From Clostridiales bacterium UBA3705 (GTDB taxonomy: Bacteria > Bacillota_A > Clostridia > Oscillospirales > Oscillospiraceae), in contig DFIE01000005.1 of NCBI GenBank assembly GCA_002372735.1, positions 1-13,285 on the forward strand: a DNA stretch of 13,285 nt, written 5' to 3'. The position numbers and the translations under genes were made by a program. Shown piece by piece: positions 1 through 7,167 of this stretch (position 1 is the stretch's first letter; each line of letters begins with the position of its first letter). The notes under the pieces are model-generated. The model made no database searches. It had not been told where the DNA came from and saw nothing but the letters and a program-made list of their open reading frames with translations.

Positions 1-2
1 GG

Positions 3-3000
3 GATGCCGATGCCATCTCCGGCTACGCCAAGGACGCGGTGGCCCTCTGTGCTGCCGCCGGCCTGGTAAACGGCTTCCCGGACGGCACCTTCCGGCCCAA
101 GGAGGGCGCCACCCGTGCCCAGACCGCCAAGATCATCATGCTGCTGGACCAGGCCCTGGCCGCCGCCTCCACCGGCGACGAGCCCACCCAGCCCACCCAG
201 CCTGAGGATCCCACTAAGCCCGAGGATCCCACCCAGCCTGAGGATCCCACCAAGCCCGAGGATCCTACCAACCCCGAGAATCCCACTGCGCCGGTAGAGC
301 CCTCTCACCCCGAGGAGCCCGAGAACCCGGAGCAGCCCATCACCCCCGAGGACCCCATCGACCCCGAGGATCCCATCGACCCGGAAAAGCCCGCCCAGAG
401 CTTTGACGCCGAGTCTGAGGGCGTGCGGGTCAACGTAGCGGCCCCCAACGGCGCCCTGCCTGCTGACACTGACCTGGTTATCACTCGCGTGAAAGACAGC
501 GCGGTGCTGGGCACCATCGCCCAGGCGGCAGACGGCAAGCTCCTGGCCGCTGTGGACATCTCCTTCAATCAGGATGCCGGTGAGCTGGAGCCTGAGAAGG
601 ACGTCGAGGTCAGATTGACTGTTGATGGCCTGGAGAACGTTAAAAACCCCGCTGTGTACCATCTGAAGGACAATGGAGAGGTAGAGCGCGTAGAGAATAT
701 CTCCCTGCTCCGTGCAGCCGGCAGCAAGACAATCGTCTTCCACGCCAGTGAGTTCTCTGTATACGCAATTCTGGACGTGCCCGTCGAAGGCGACGAGCGC
801 CTGACTGTCAAGTTTGTGTACACCACTTATCCTGACGGCGTGAATGCAGCAGGCGTGGATCATGAGATCGCCGCGGTCTACGTCAAGACCAGCGACAAGA
901 CCATCTCCACCGACGCCACCACCGGCGAACAGCGGGATCCTCTGTATGAGATCATGTACGATCCCGGCACCGGCGATTATCAGTTTGCTGAGGACGAGCT
1001 CTTCACCGGCTGGGTTCCCAATAAGCAGGTGTTCACCTCCACTGACACCTACTGCTCCACCATTGAAGACGTCCGGGATTACATCCGCGGTCTGAGCTGG
1101 GCCGATGGCCAAACGATCACCTTCTACGCCAGAATCATGAAGGTTTTCACCATCACCTACATGGAGAACGACGCCGTCTCCCTGGGCTCCGACAACGTCA
1201 CCCGGACCCGGCAGGAGAACGCCCAGCTCTACATCGTCGAGCGCGAGTACGTGCCCGACTCCTCTGATAAGAGCTTCGAGGGCTGGAAGGCTACTGCCGA
1301 CACCTGGCAGAATATTGTCGGCGCTACCAGTGCAGACACCATATACTCTAAGAATGATAAGATTACGATCACGGACAACGTGAAGCTGGTCGTCTACTGC
1401 CCAACCGGCTTCTGGATCAGCTTCAACGAAAAGCCGGACCCCGTTGCCCACAAGGGCGCCAAGTACATCCCGCCCATCTTCTGCCCCGGCGGTGTGATCC
1501 CCAGCGTTGATCTGACTGCTGACGCCTATAAGTCCACGCTGGCCGGCTACGAGTTCGCCGGCTGGAAGGACGGCGACACCACGATCACGAATACCACCCA
1601 GATCCTGGACTCCCACAGGAACGCGGACGGGACCCTGAAGGAGCCCGTGAATCTGCGTGCGGTCTGGAACATGAACCCGACTACCTCCTACACGGTGGTC
1701 GTCTGGATGCAGAGCGTCAAGGACAGCAAGGATCTTACGGAAAACTCCGAGAAGACGTACGATTACTACACGATGAAAGTGATCGAGAACGTTTCCTCTG
1801 ATACGCTGCTTTCCGCACAGACGAGCGTCCTGGAAAGCTCGGAATATGGCACCAATATTTCTGAGACCGGTTTCCACTACTCCTGGAACGACGCAGGTGA
1901 GAGGAAGATTGCGTCCAACGGCAGCACGGTCCTGAACATCTACTATGATCGGGATCTCATAACGTTCAACTACTATCTGAATGGTACGTATTATAACTAC
2001 ACTGTAGCCACAAATCCGGATTTTAATAATAATACCTATTATTATAAGTATGGCGACGAATACTATCAAGCGGTTTCTGCTTCAAATGGTAGTTATGGCT
2101 TCCTCTATCCGGTCTCACAAAGTGAAATGACCCATAGCAGCGGTGAGAACGAATCCTATGATAATACGTATTATTATGTGGTCTATGAAGGGAATTTTTG
2201 CCCTGTTTTCTGGTCTAACACTCAAACCCAATGGCGTGTCCGGTATGGCAATTCAGATTATAGCTATGACAATAACGCCTCAACTTTTGGTCAGATTTAT
2301 GCAGCTTATCTGATTGACGAGGACTCCCCAACATTCTACACCAGGACATCGGGCAGCGGCTGGCATATTGACCACACAGAGACCGGCCTGTATATGCAGA
2401 CCCTGGCGCAAAACGGTTATACCTGGAATACCACCTATCGCTGGTATTATGAGAACTCAAACAATCCCGGGTCCCCTAGTAGCACTTCGTTCACCAGCTT
2501 TGAAGACACGTTTAACGGAAATATGAATCTGTTCGGACAGAGTGTGAACACGGACACGACTGTCAAACACTTCGAACAGAACCTGGATGAGTCCTGGCCT
2601 TCCGCTGCGAACTGGACGATCGGAACCGTTACAGGAAACTACATGACGTACAAGGAGCTTTCTGGTTTTACGTTCAGCGCCCTGCGGATTAAGGTAGCAA
2701 ACGGTACGAGAAATTATTGGTATGGTGCTTCTTCGAGTGCGCCAAGCAGTTATCCTTATACAACGGATTCTAACGGTTGGACCGATTGGGTTCCTGCCGG
2801 TAATGCTATTAGAACTGCGAATACCTCTTGGTATGGGGACAATAGTTACAGTTCTGTCTATACAAATGATCCTTCATCATATTGGTATTTGTGGCAGTGT
2901 CCCTCCGGCGGCATTGAGATGCGGTACACGAGAAATAAATACACGCTCCGCTATCTGATGCCGGACGGCACGGAATTAAAGAAGGTTGACGGTATCTACT

Positions 3001-5642
3001 ATGAGGCCCCCCTTACCGAATACGCCGACTATGTCCCCGTCAGAGACGACGGCTCGGCCTTTGCCGGCTGGTACAAGGACGCGGCCCTGACTGAGGAATT
3101 CGATTTCTCGAAAGAGACCATGCCCCTGGACGGCACCAGAGTCTACGCCAAGTTCCAGGTCCCCGAGTATCGTATCTTCCTCTACCCGAACATCAACCCG
3201 GATGATCCCCGCGACGGCTGCTGGAATTGGGATGAAGGCGTTGCTTCTACCCTGAGGACCAGCTGGAACGACCCCTACCAGAGCACCTGCTTCAAGATCA
3301 CCGCGGGCCTGATCTCCGGCGGTACGACGATCACGCCGACCCGCGGAGACGAAGGCGTTGAATTCGTCGGCTGGTACACGGACCCCGATTTCCACAATCC
3401 CTGGAGCTTCCAAACGGAGGTAAACGACTCCACCACCACGGCATACGACAAGACCGACCCGAATCTTAAGACGGAATTTATTGGAACGCAATTTGAAGGA
3501 ACGGATAATCAGAAGCACGACTTACCGACCCGTGACAGCAGCGGCAACATCCAGTGGTCCTACAACAAGGATGACACCGAGAACCGTACCTGGATCACCC
3601 GGAAGCTCCAGCTCTACGCCCGCTGGCGTACCGACATCCCCGGCGCCCTCGGCATCAACGTGGAGTATGCCACCACCAACGGCAACGAGTACGTGACCGG
3701 CGTCGTGACCGACAGCAAGCTCTATTCCGACGCGGCCGATGCCATCGCCTATCCCTGCGACAACAAGCTGCCCGCCGGCCATGAGCAGGACGGCACCCGC
3801 TTCATGTACTGGATCGTCCAGACCTACAACGAATCCACCCGCGAGTATGAGGACAAGATGGTCGACGGCAGACAGGTGATCGTCTATCCCGGCGGCACTT
3901 ACTCTGTCGAGCTGGCGGACGCGAAGAAGGTTGAAAACGAAGGCAGCACCGCTGAGTCTCCCAGCTACACCTACACCGTCCGTCTGAAGGCCTTCTACAA
4001 GAACCCCAAGCAGGAGAAGGCCACCCACGTCATTTGGGTCGGCAATGGCGGCACCTGTGAGATCAACGGGGAAACCCGTGAGTTCCTCTACAGCAAGGAC
4101 ACACAGATCAATGCCCCCATTCCCATCGAGCTCGACTTCTTCACCAACCCCGGCCACGTCTTCCTGGGCTGGGCGAGACTGAATGAGGACGACTGTGTCG
4201 AAAAGGATGAGAATGGTAATATCAAGTTGAACGAGAATGGGGATCCCATCTTTAAGAATGTTGCACTGAGTGATTCCGATCTCTGGCTTAAATTCTTCCC
4301 CGCCGATGGGACCCACAATACCGGCTACTTCAGGGTGAACGAGCCCTCGGCGTCTGGTGTCCACGACAAAGAGGTTACGCACATCGCCGCGGATGAGGAC
4401 GAGCCTCATCACATCATGTATGCGGTCTGGTCACAAGCAACCTACTATTACGTGTACCATTCCTCCAACGGTGAGCTGGAAGCCAAGCCAATTACCGAAA
4501 CCCGTGAAGTCTCTACGATCGATCTGACTTCGATGGTAAAACCCGGCTATCTGTATGGCGGCTATTACAGCAGCTATGGTGGTATCGTGCAGGAGAATTT
4601 GCTGCAGGCAGAGTACAACGCCCCATATACAGCTAACAAGACCTTCATAGTACCCAACGCTATCAACTACGATGGCAGTAGTACCAAGTGCAGCGTCACA
4701 ATCGATGGACAAACTGTCAGCCGACGCTTCTGGACGAGATCCGAAGCCGGCCAAACCCCCGGCAATGCAATCACACCGCATACCGGTGACGTCTTCTATC
4801 TGAAAGAGGTGCCGGCGAACTACCTTACCTCCAAAACTGTATTTATTACAAATAAGAAGGTAGACGGCGAGATTATCGATATGTATCTGTTGTCAGTTGT
4901 GGATGATTCTTACTATAGCAATGTTGGATTCTTCCATGGGGCAACGGAGAATGGTGCTGAGCTTCCTTCCACCCTGGAAAAGCGGGAAGGTTTGGCTAAG
5001 ACCTTCACTGCTGCTCAGCGTGATCAGGGTAGCATCAGTATAACAGCTGAGGACTTCGGTCTCAGCGGCGGATATATTGCGGTTACACACGTGAAGGCCT
5101 ATGCGGATAATTACAGTAACTTCACTGTACAGCCCGGTTGGACGACCTACGACGGCATTACGGTTCGCAACAATGCAGTAACGTTCAAGTTTGCAGAAGA
5201 TCATAAATCCCTCAGCTGGGCCAGAGCCTTTGCGGACGATGAGACCTTCTTTGTGAAATTTAACGATGACTGGATTGCTGCCGGCGCAAAGATGAAGGCG
5301 TATCTGTACAGCAGCACGGATTCCACAATCCCGGCTGCTTGGATTACCTGTGAAAACACCAGCAATAAAAATGTTTACCGCCTTAAGATGACGGGCGGGG
5401 ATTGGGATTCTGTGATTTTCGTGCGTTGTAACCCCTCTTTCGCTGAGGATCAGTGGATTTGGAACAATGATTACAACGGCGTAGTTGGCATTTGGAATAA
5501 AACCGGCGACATTAAGTTGACGGCCAGCCTGAATGACTCCAAGGATAACTACATCAGCAACATCGTTTCTAGCATGTACACCGATGGCCAAGGCGGCGAA
5601 GCTACAATCCAATGGGCTGTGCTTAGTCAGAATCCCTCTTAA
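3..5642 (+). CDS. Giant SLH-anchored surface protein with Pro-rich stalk and InlB B-repeat-like modules (5' end outside window)
   Basis: The frame is open from the first complete codon at position 3, so the GTG at 39 is not the start and the true N-terminus lies upstream; 1879 residues are visible. Order by nucleotide: an SLH repeat (3-160, with GFPDGTFRP and TRAQ motifs) that should bind cell-wall polysaccharide; a Pro-x-x stalk (183-392); a beta-rich module ending in a SEFSVYAI strand (about 396-780); B-repeat-like modules with aromatic-Gly-Trp cores (FEGW about 1276, FAGWK about 1555, FAGWY about 3059, FVGWY about 3364, FLGWA about 4160); an AT-rich Tyr/Asn-rich segment (about 1950-2930); and a C-terminal part (about 5220-5640) whose NVYRLKM and VIFVRCNP strands recall starch-binding modules. 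There is no LPXTG or membrane segment, so SLH is the only visible anchor. Adhesin or polymer binder is inferred; ligand unknown. Confidence 0.9.
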   Translation, partial: DADAISGYAKDAVALCAAAGLVNGFPDGTFRPKEGATRAQTAKIIMLLDQALAAASTGDEPTQPTQPEDPTKPEDPTQPEDPTKPEDPTNPENPTAPVEPSHPEEPENPEQPITPEDPIDPEDPIDPEKPAQSFDAESEGVRVNVAAPNGALPADTDLVITRVKDSAVLGTIAQAADGKLLAAVDISFNQDAGELEPEKDVEVRLTVDGLENVKNPAVYHLKDNGEVERVENISLLRAAGSKTIVFHASEFSVYAILDVPVEGDERLTVKFVYTTYPDGVNAAGVDHEIAAVYVKTSDKTISTDATTGEQRDPLYEIMYDPGTGDYQFAEDELFTGWVPNKQVFTSTDTYCSTIEDVRDYIRGLSWADGQTITFYARIMKVFTITYMENDAVSLGSDNVTRTRQENAQLYIVEREYVPDSSDKSFEGWKATADTWQNIVGATSADTIYSKNDKITITDNVKLVVYCPTGFWISFNEKPDPVAHKGAKYIPPIFCPGGVIPSVDLTADAYKSTLAGYEFAGWKDGDTTITNTTQILDSHRNADGTLKEPVNLRAVWNMNPTTSYTVVVWMQSVKDSKDLTENSEKTYDYYTMKVIENVSSDTLLSAQTSVLESSEYGTNISETGFHYSWNDAGERKIASNGSTVLNIYYDRDLITFNYYLNGTYYNYTVATNPDFNNNTYYYKYGDEYYQAVSASNGSYGFLYPVSQSEMTHSSGENESYDNTYYYVVYEGNFCPVFWSNTQTQWRVRYGNSDYSYDNNASTFGQIYAAYLIDEDSPTFYTRTSGSGWHIDHTETGLYMQTLAQNGYTWNTTYRWYYENSNNPGSPSSTSFTSFEDTFNGNMNLFGQSVNTDTTVKHFEQNLDESWPSAANWTIGTVTGNYMTYKELSGFTFSALRIKVANGTRNYWYGASSSAPSSYPYTTDSNGWTDWVPAGNAIRTANTSWYGDNSYSSVYTNDPSSYWYLWQCPSGGIEMRYTRNKYTLRYLMPDGTELKKVDGIYYEAPLTEYADYVPVRDDGSAFAGWYKDAALTEEFDFSKETMPLDGTRVYAKFQVPEYRIFLYPNINPDDPRDGCWNWDEGVASTLRTSWNDPYQSTCFKITAGLISGGTTITPTRGDEGVEFVGWYTDPDFHNPWSFQTEVNDSTTTAYDKTDPNLKTEFIGTQFEGTDNQKHDLPTRDSSGNIQWSYNKDDTENRTWITRKLQLYARWRTDIPGALGINVEYATTNGNEYVTGVVTDSKLYSDAADAIAYPCDNKLPAGHEQDGTRFMYWIVQTYNESTREYEDKMVDGRQVIVYPGGTYSVELADAKKVENEGSTAESPSYTYTVRLKAFYKNPKQEKATHVIWVGNGGTCEINGETREFLYSKDTQINAPIPIELDFFTNPGHVFLGWARLNEDDCVEKDENGNIKLNENGDPIFKNVALSDSDLWLKFFPADGTHNTGYFRVNEPSASGVHDKEVTHIAADEDEPHHIMYAVWSQATYYYVYHSSNGELEAKPITETREVSTIDLTSMVKPGYLYGGYYSSYGGIVQENLLQAEYNAPYTANKTFIVPNAINYDGSSTKCSVTIDGQTVSRRFWTRSEAGQTPGNAITPHTGDVFYLKEVPANYLTSKTVFITNKKVDGEIIDMYLLSVVDDSYYSNVGFFHGATENGAELPSTLEKREGLAKTFTAAQRDQGSISITAEDFGLSGGYIAVTHVKAYADNYSNFTVQPGWTTYDGITVRNNAVTFKFAEDHKSLSWARAFADDETFFVKFNDDWIAAGAKMKAYLYSSTDSTIPAAWITCENTSNKNVYRLKMTGGDWDSVIFVRCNPSFAEDQWIWNNDYNGVVGIWNKTGDIKLTASLNDSKDNYISNIVSSMYTDGQGGEATIQWAVLSQNPS
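183..392 (+). repeat. In-frame Pro-x-x repeat (24 consecutive units) encoding a stalk
   Basis: Every third codon from 183 to 390 is proline, giving 24 uninterrupted Pro-x-x triplets. Between about 201 and 270 the DNA repeats with an 18-base period encoding PEDPTK or PEDPTQ; later units drift to PIDPED and PENPEQ. Such strict spacing suits an extended polyproline II-like stalk that holds the following domains away from the SLH-anchored wall face. Most variable positions are Glu, Asp or Thr, so the stalk is acidic. Repeat number could vary by slippage, though that is inference. Confidence 0.9.
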
Positions 5643-5666
5643 TCAATCGACAACGACAATATGCAA

Positions 5667-5694
5667 TTGCCGGGAGGCTAGTGCCTCCCGGCAA
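5667..5694 (+). terminator. Perfect 12-bp hairpin between giant gene and lipoprotein gene, no T-tract
   Basis: TTGCCGGGAGGC (5667-5678) pairs fully with GCCTCCCGGCAA (5683-5694) around a four-base loop TAGT. It lies 25 bases after the stop at 5642 and 31 bases before the lipoprotein ATG. The downstream side is A-rich (AAGAAGAAA), so it is not a standard intrinsic terminator on the + strand, and the - strand side also lacks a proper T run. It may be a weak terminator, an mRNA stabiliser for the giant transcript, or a processing site that uncouples expression of the two small genes. No promoter is evident between the hairpin and the next gene. Confidence 0.45.
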
Positions 5695-5711
5695 AGAAGA
5701 AACCGTCAAAC

Positions 5712-5716
5712 AGGAG
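5712..5716 (+). promoter_or_regulatory. Ribosome binding site fixing the lipoprotein start
   Basis: AGGAG lies nine bases before the ATG at 5726. It picks that ATG over an in-frame GTG at 5681, which sits inside the hairpin loop and would put charged residues ahead of the signal peptide. Confidence 0.75.
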
Positions 5717-5725
5717 CGCAATCAT

Positions 5726-6067
5726 ATGAACAAATATGTCGCAATATGCCTGTGTATTTTATGGATGATTATGATATTCACAGGCTGTACACCGAAAGAA
5801 AATGAAACTGTTACTGCCGAGAATCCTACACCGACGCTTGAGGATCAAATTGGGGATACGCTAGCTCCGGTTGAAACAGTTGCGTCAAATATGGATACAG
5901 CAGCTGTAGAAACATACTCAGAAGACCCGAATATCGCAGAGAATCCAGATGGTATTGACCTTCCGGAGCCGGATTTTCCGGAGGAAGATACCGATGGACT
6001 TCAAGTAGAGGATGAGTTTGTTGTTGAAATCGGTGAAGACAACGGCGTCGGTATTGGCGGAAACTAA
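5726..6067 (+). CDS. Small acidic lipoprotein with Gly-rich C-terminal tail, function unknown
   Basis: The protein has 113 residues. It begins with a short charged end (MNKY), a hydrophobic stretch, and a lipobox FTGC at residues 18-21, so it should be lipidated on Cys21 and held at the outer face of the membrane. The mature part is very rich in Asp, Glu, Pro and Thr, has almost no Lys, and looks disordered. It closes with a distinctive tail, VVEIGEDNGVGIGGN. No family is recognised. The 82-residue gene starts 23 bases after its stop with its own good ribosome site, so the two are probably co-expressed. Base composition is clearly more AT-rich than the giant gene's ends and the genes to the right. 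It may be a partner of the giant surface protein upstream, but that rests on position only. Confidence 0.8.
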   Translation: MNKYVAICLCILWMIMIFTGCTPKENETVTAENPTPTLEDQIGDTLAPVETVASNMDTAAVETYSEDPNIAENPDGIDLPEPDFPEEDTDGLQVEDEFVVEIGEDNGVGIGGN

Positions 6068-6090
6068 TATGGAAACGGAGGGAGAAAGTT

Positions 6091-6339
6091 ATGGAAATTA
6101 CGTTTGGATATTCTTATTATATCATTACAGACAATCAGTATGAAACGCTGAGAAGCTTTGATCCAGATTTGGTGATTGATTTTGTATTTACATGTAGTGT
6201 GAATGGCTGGACTGGTTACCATTTTGCATTGGCCGCTGATATTTCCGATGAAGAATTGGATGCTTTTGAAGACAGCGGAGTCGATCTGGTTTTCGGCGTT
6301 ATCAACCGTTCCACACAGCCGGGATTCTTCTATCCTTAA
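6091..6339 (+). CDS. Small hypothetical protein, 82 residues
   Basis: The ATG at 6091 is preceded by GGAGGGAG (6077-6084) with a six-base spacer, an excellent ribosome site that makes this a real gene despite its size. The product has no signal peptide or membrane segment. It is acidic, with alternating hydrophobic strands (VIDFVFTC, HFALAADI), an acidic helix-like stretch around DISDEELDAFEDS, a hydrophobic strand VDLVFGVI, and a Pro/Phe end (PGFFYP). It looks like a compact alpha/beta cytoplasmic fold, but no family is recognised. It follows the lipoprotein gene closely and shares its AT-rich composition; a strong hairpin begins five bases after the stop. It might be an intracellular partner or regulator for the lipoprotein, which is inference. 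Confidence 0.75.
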   Translation: MEITFGYSYYIITDNQYETLRSFDPDLVIDFVFTCSVNGWTGYHFALAADISDEELDAFEDSGVDLVFGVINRSTQPGFFYP

Positions 6340-6343
6340 TAAT

Positions 6344-6387
6344 GCAGCAAAAAGGGAGGCGCGGATACCGTGCCTCCTTTTTGCTGC
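6344..6387 (+). terminator. Long A/T-flanked hairpin terminator after the small-gene pair
   Basis: GCAGCAAAAAGGGAGGCGCGG pairs with the segment ending at 6387 (CCGTGCCTCCTTTTTGCTGC) around a three-base loop ATA. The stem has about 20 pairs with one bulged G and one G-T pair. The A5/T5 blocks lie inside the stem, so it could end transcription from either side. It closes the transcript of the giant gene and the two small genes and insulates the next promoter. Confidence 0.85.
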
Positions 6388-6508
6388 GTATAATAATCCT
6401 TATGTATAAATGGCAACCTGGGTTCCTCCGGATTTTGTGTGGAGTTTGAAAGCGCTGATAAATCGGCGCGCCTTGCGTTTTTCCGCCCAAAATCTCCCCA
6501 CCTTTCCA

Positions 6509-6537
6509 TTGACATCCCCCTCGCGGTGCAGTATAGT
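6509..6537 (+). promoter_or_regulatory. Sigma-70/SigA-type promoter for the deformylase-family gene
   Basis: TTGACA (6509-6514) and TATAGT (6532-6537) are separated by exactly 17 bases. The -35 is consensus and the -10 has one change. The expected transcript start near 6544 gives a leader of about 28 bases to the ATG at 6572. It is the best-matching promoter in the window and suggests steady housekeeping-type expression. Confidence 0.85.
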
Positions 6538-6559
6538 ATCCCTGTTACCATCCCAAAAC

Positions 6560-6564
6560 GGAGG
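6560..6564 (+). promoter_or_regulatory. Ribosome binding site fixing the deformylase-family start
   Basis: GGAGG sits seven bases before the ATG at 6572. An upstream in-frame ATG at 6410 lies ahead of the promoter and has no ribosome site, so 6572 is the start. Confidence 0.85.
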
Positions 6565-6571
6565 CCCGCCT

Positions 6572-6982
6572 ATGATTCAGCCCATTGTCCATGACCCGAT
6601 CTTTCTGGCCCGGAAGTCCCGGCTTGCCACGCCGGAGGATCTGCCCATTGCCCAAGATCTGCTGGATACCCTCCGCGCCCACCGGGAGCACTGCGTGGGC
6701 ATGGCGGCCAATATGATCGGCCAGTCCGTGCGGATCATCGTCTTTGACAACCAGGGCAGCGATATGCTGATGCTCAACCCCGAAATCGTCAAGTGCGCCG
6801 ACCGGTACGATACCCAAGAGGGCTGCCTCTCCCTGGAGGGCCAGCGCCCCGCCACCCGCTGGCGGTCCATCAAGGTCCGCTACCAGAACACCCAGTTCCA
6901 GACCCGGCTGAAAACCTTCACCGGCTGGACCGCCCGGATCATCCAGCACGAGCTGGACCACTGCAACGGCATCCTGATCTGA
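6572..6982 (+). CDS. def: Peptide deformylase family protein, short form
   Basis: Peptide deformylases remove the formyl group from the N-terminal Met of new proteins using a bound metal. Motif II is EGCLS (residues 83-87, metal ligand Cys85) and motif III is HELDH (126-130, ligands His126 and His130, catalytic Glu127). Motif I reads VGMAANMIG (42-50): the family's conserved GLAAxQ here has Met48 where Gln is expected. That Gln helps position the formyl group, so activity may be altered. At 136 residues it is shorter than typical deformylases of about 150-200, ending soon after HELDH and lacking the usual C-terminal helix. It sits alone between its own promoter and terminator, with no methionyl-tRNA formyltransferase gene beside it, so it may be a paralogue of a main enzyme encoded elsewhere. 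The family call is firm; the precise role is not. Confidence 0.88.
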   Translation: MIQPIVHDPIFLARKSRLATPEDLPIAQDLLDTLRAHREHCVGMAANMIGQSVRIIVFDNQGSDMLMLNPEIVKCADRYDTQEGCLSLEGQRPATRWRSIKVRYQNTQFQTRLKTFTGWTARIIQHELDHCNGILI

Positions 6983-7015
6983 CGGCCCATAGCCCCCAAA
7001 AGCCCGTCTCCTGCT

Positions 7016-7053
7016 CCGGCCGCACCCCAAAGCACGGGTGCGGCCGGGTTTTT
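7016..7053 (+). terminator. Rho-independent terminator of the deformylase-family gene
   Basis: CCGGCCGCACCC (7016-7027) pairs perfectly with GGGTGCGGCCGG (7036-7047) around an eight-base loop, followed by G and five T. It lies 33 bases after the stop. Confidence 0.95.
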
Positions 7054-7096
7054 ATACACAAATCGGCAAAGGACACTGGAATTTGTCAGCATCTTG

Positions 7097-7105
7097 TGGT
7101 ATAAT
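7097..7105 (+). promoter_or_regulatory. Extended -10 promoter for the LRR/ADP-ribosyltransferase-like gene
   Basis: TGGTATAAT gives a consensus TATAAT (7100-7105) with the upstream TG of an extended -10 element. The spot for a -35 (about 7077-7082, TGGAAT) is poor, which is usual for this class. The expected start near 7112 leaves a leader of about 56 bases before the ATG at 7168. It may drive both SLH genes downstream. Confidence 0.7.
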
Positions 7106-7167
7106 CATACAAACGGGCGTCCCGGACGGCCTGTTGTGCACAATTCCATTCCCTGGAGGTATCTGCC

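Noticed and set aside
39..41. GTG as the start of the giant surface protein
   Set aside because: The frame is open upstream to position 3 and the preceding codons encode the first part of an SLH repeat (SGYAKDAV), so the gene is cut by the window edge.
1950..2930. A diversity-generating retroelement variable region
   Set aside because: Asn/Tyr-rich codons prompted the idea, but no template repeat, reverse transcriptase or accessory gene is in the window, and the segment is far from the C-terminus where such regions usually lie.
6389..6394. TATAAT just after the hairpin at 6344-6387, as a promoter
   Set aside because: It has no matching -35 and no TG extension, and a far better promoter for the next gene lies at 6509-6537.
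6453..6485. GC-rich hairpin GCGCTGA/TCGGCGC followed at a distance by TTTTT, as a second terminator
   Set aside because: The stem is only seven pairs with one G-T pair, and the T run starts about eight bases after it; it is redundant with the strong hairpin at 6344-6387. It could be a small dispersed repeat, but nothing in the window supports that.
6302..6551. Short - strand frames between the 82-residue gene and the deformylase-family gene
   Set aside because: They run through the terminator hairpin and the + strand promoter, lack ribosome sites and encode no recognisable pattern.
6410..6571. N-terminal extension of the deformylase-family protein from the ATG at 6410
   Set aside because: The extension precedes the TTGACA/TATAGT promoter and has no ribosome site; the family N-terminus begins naturally at 6572.
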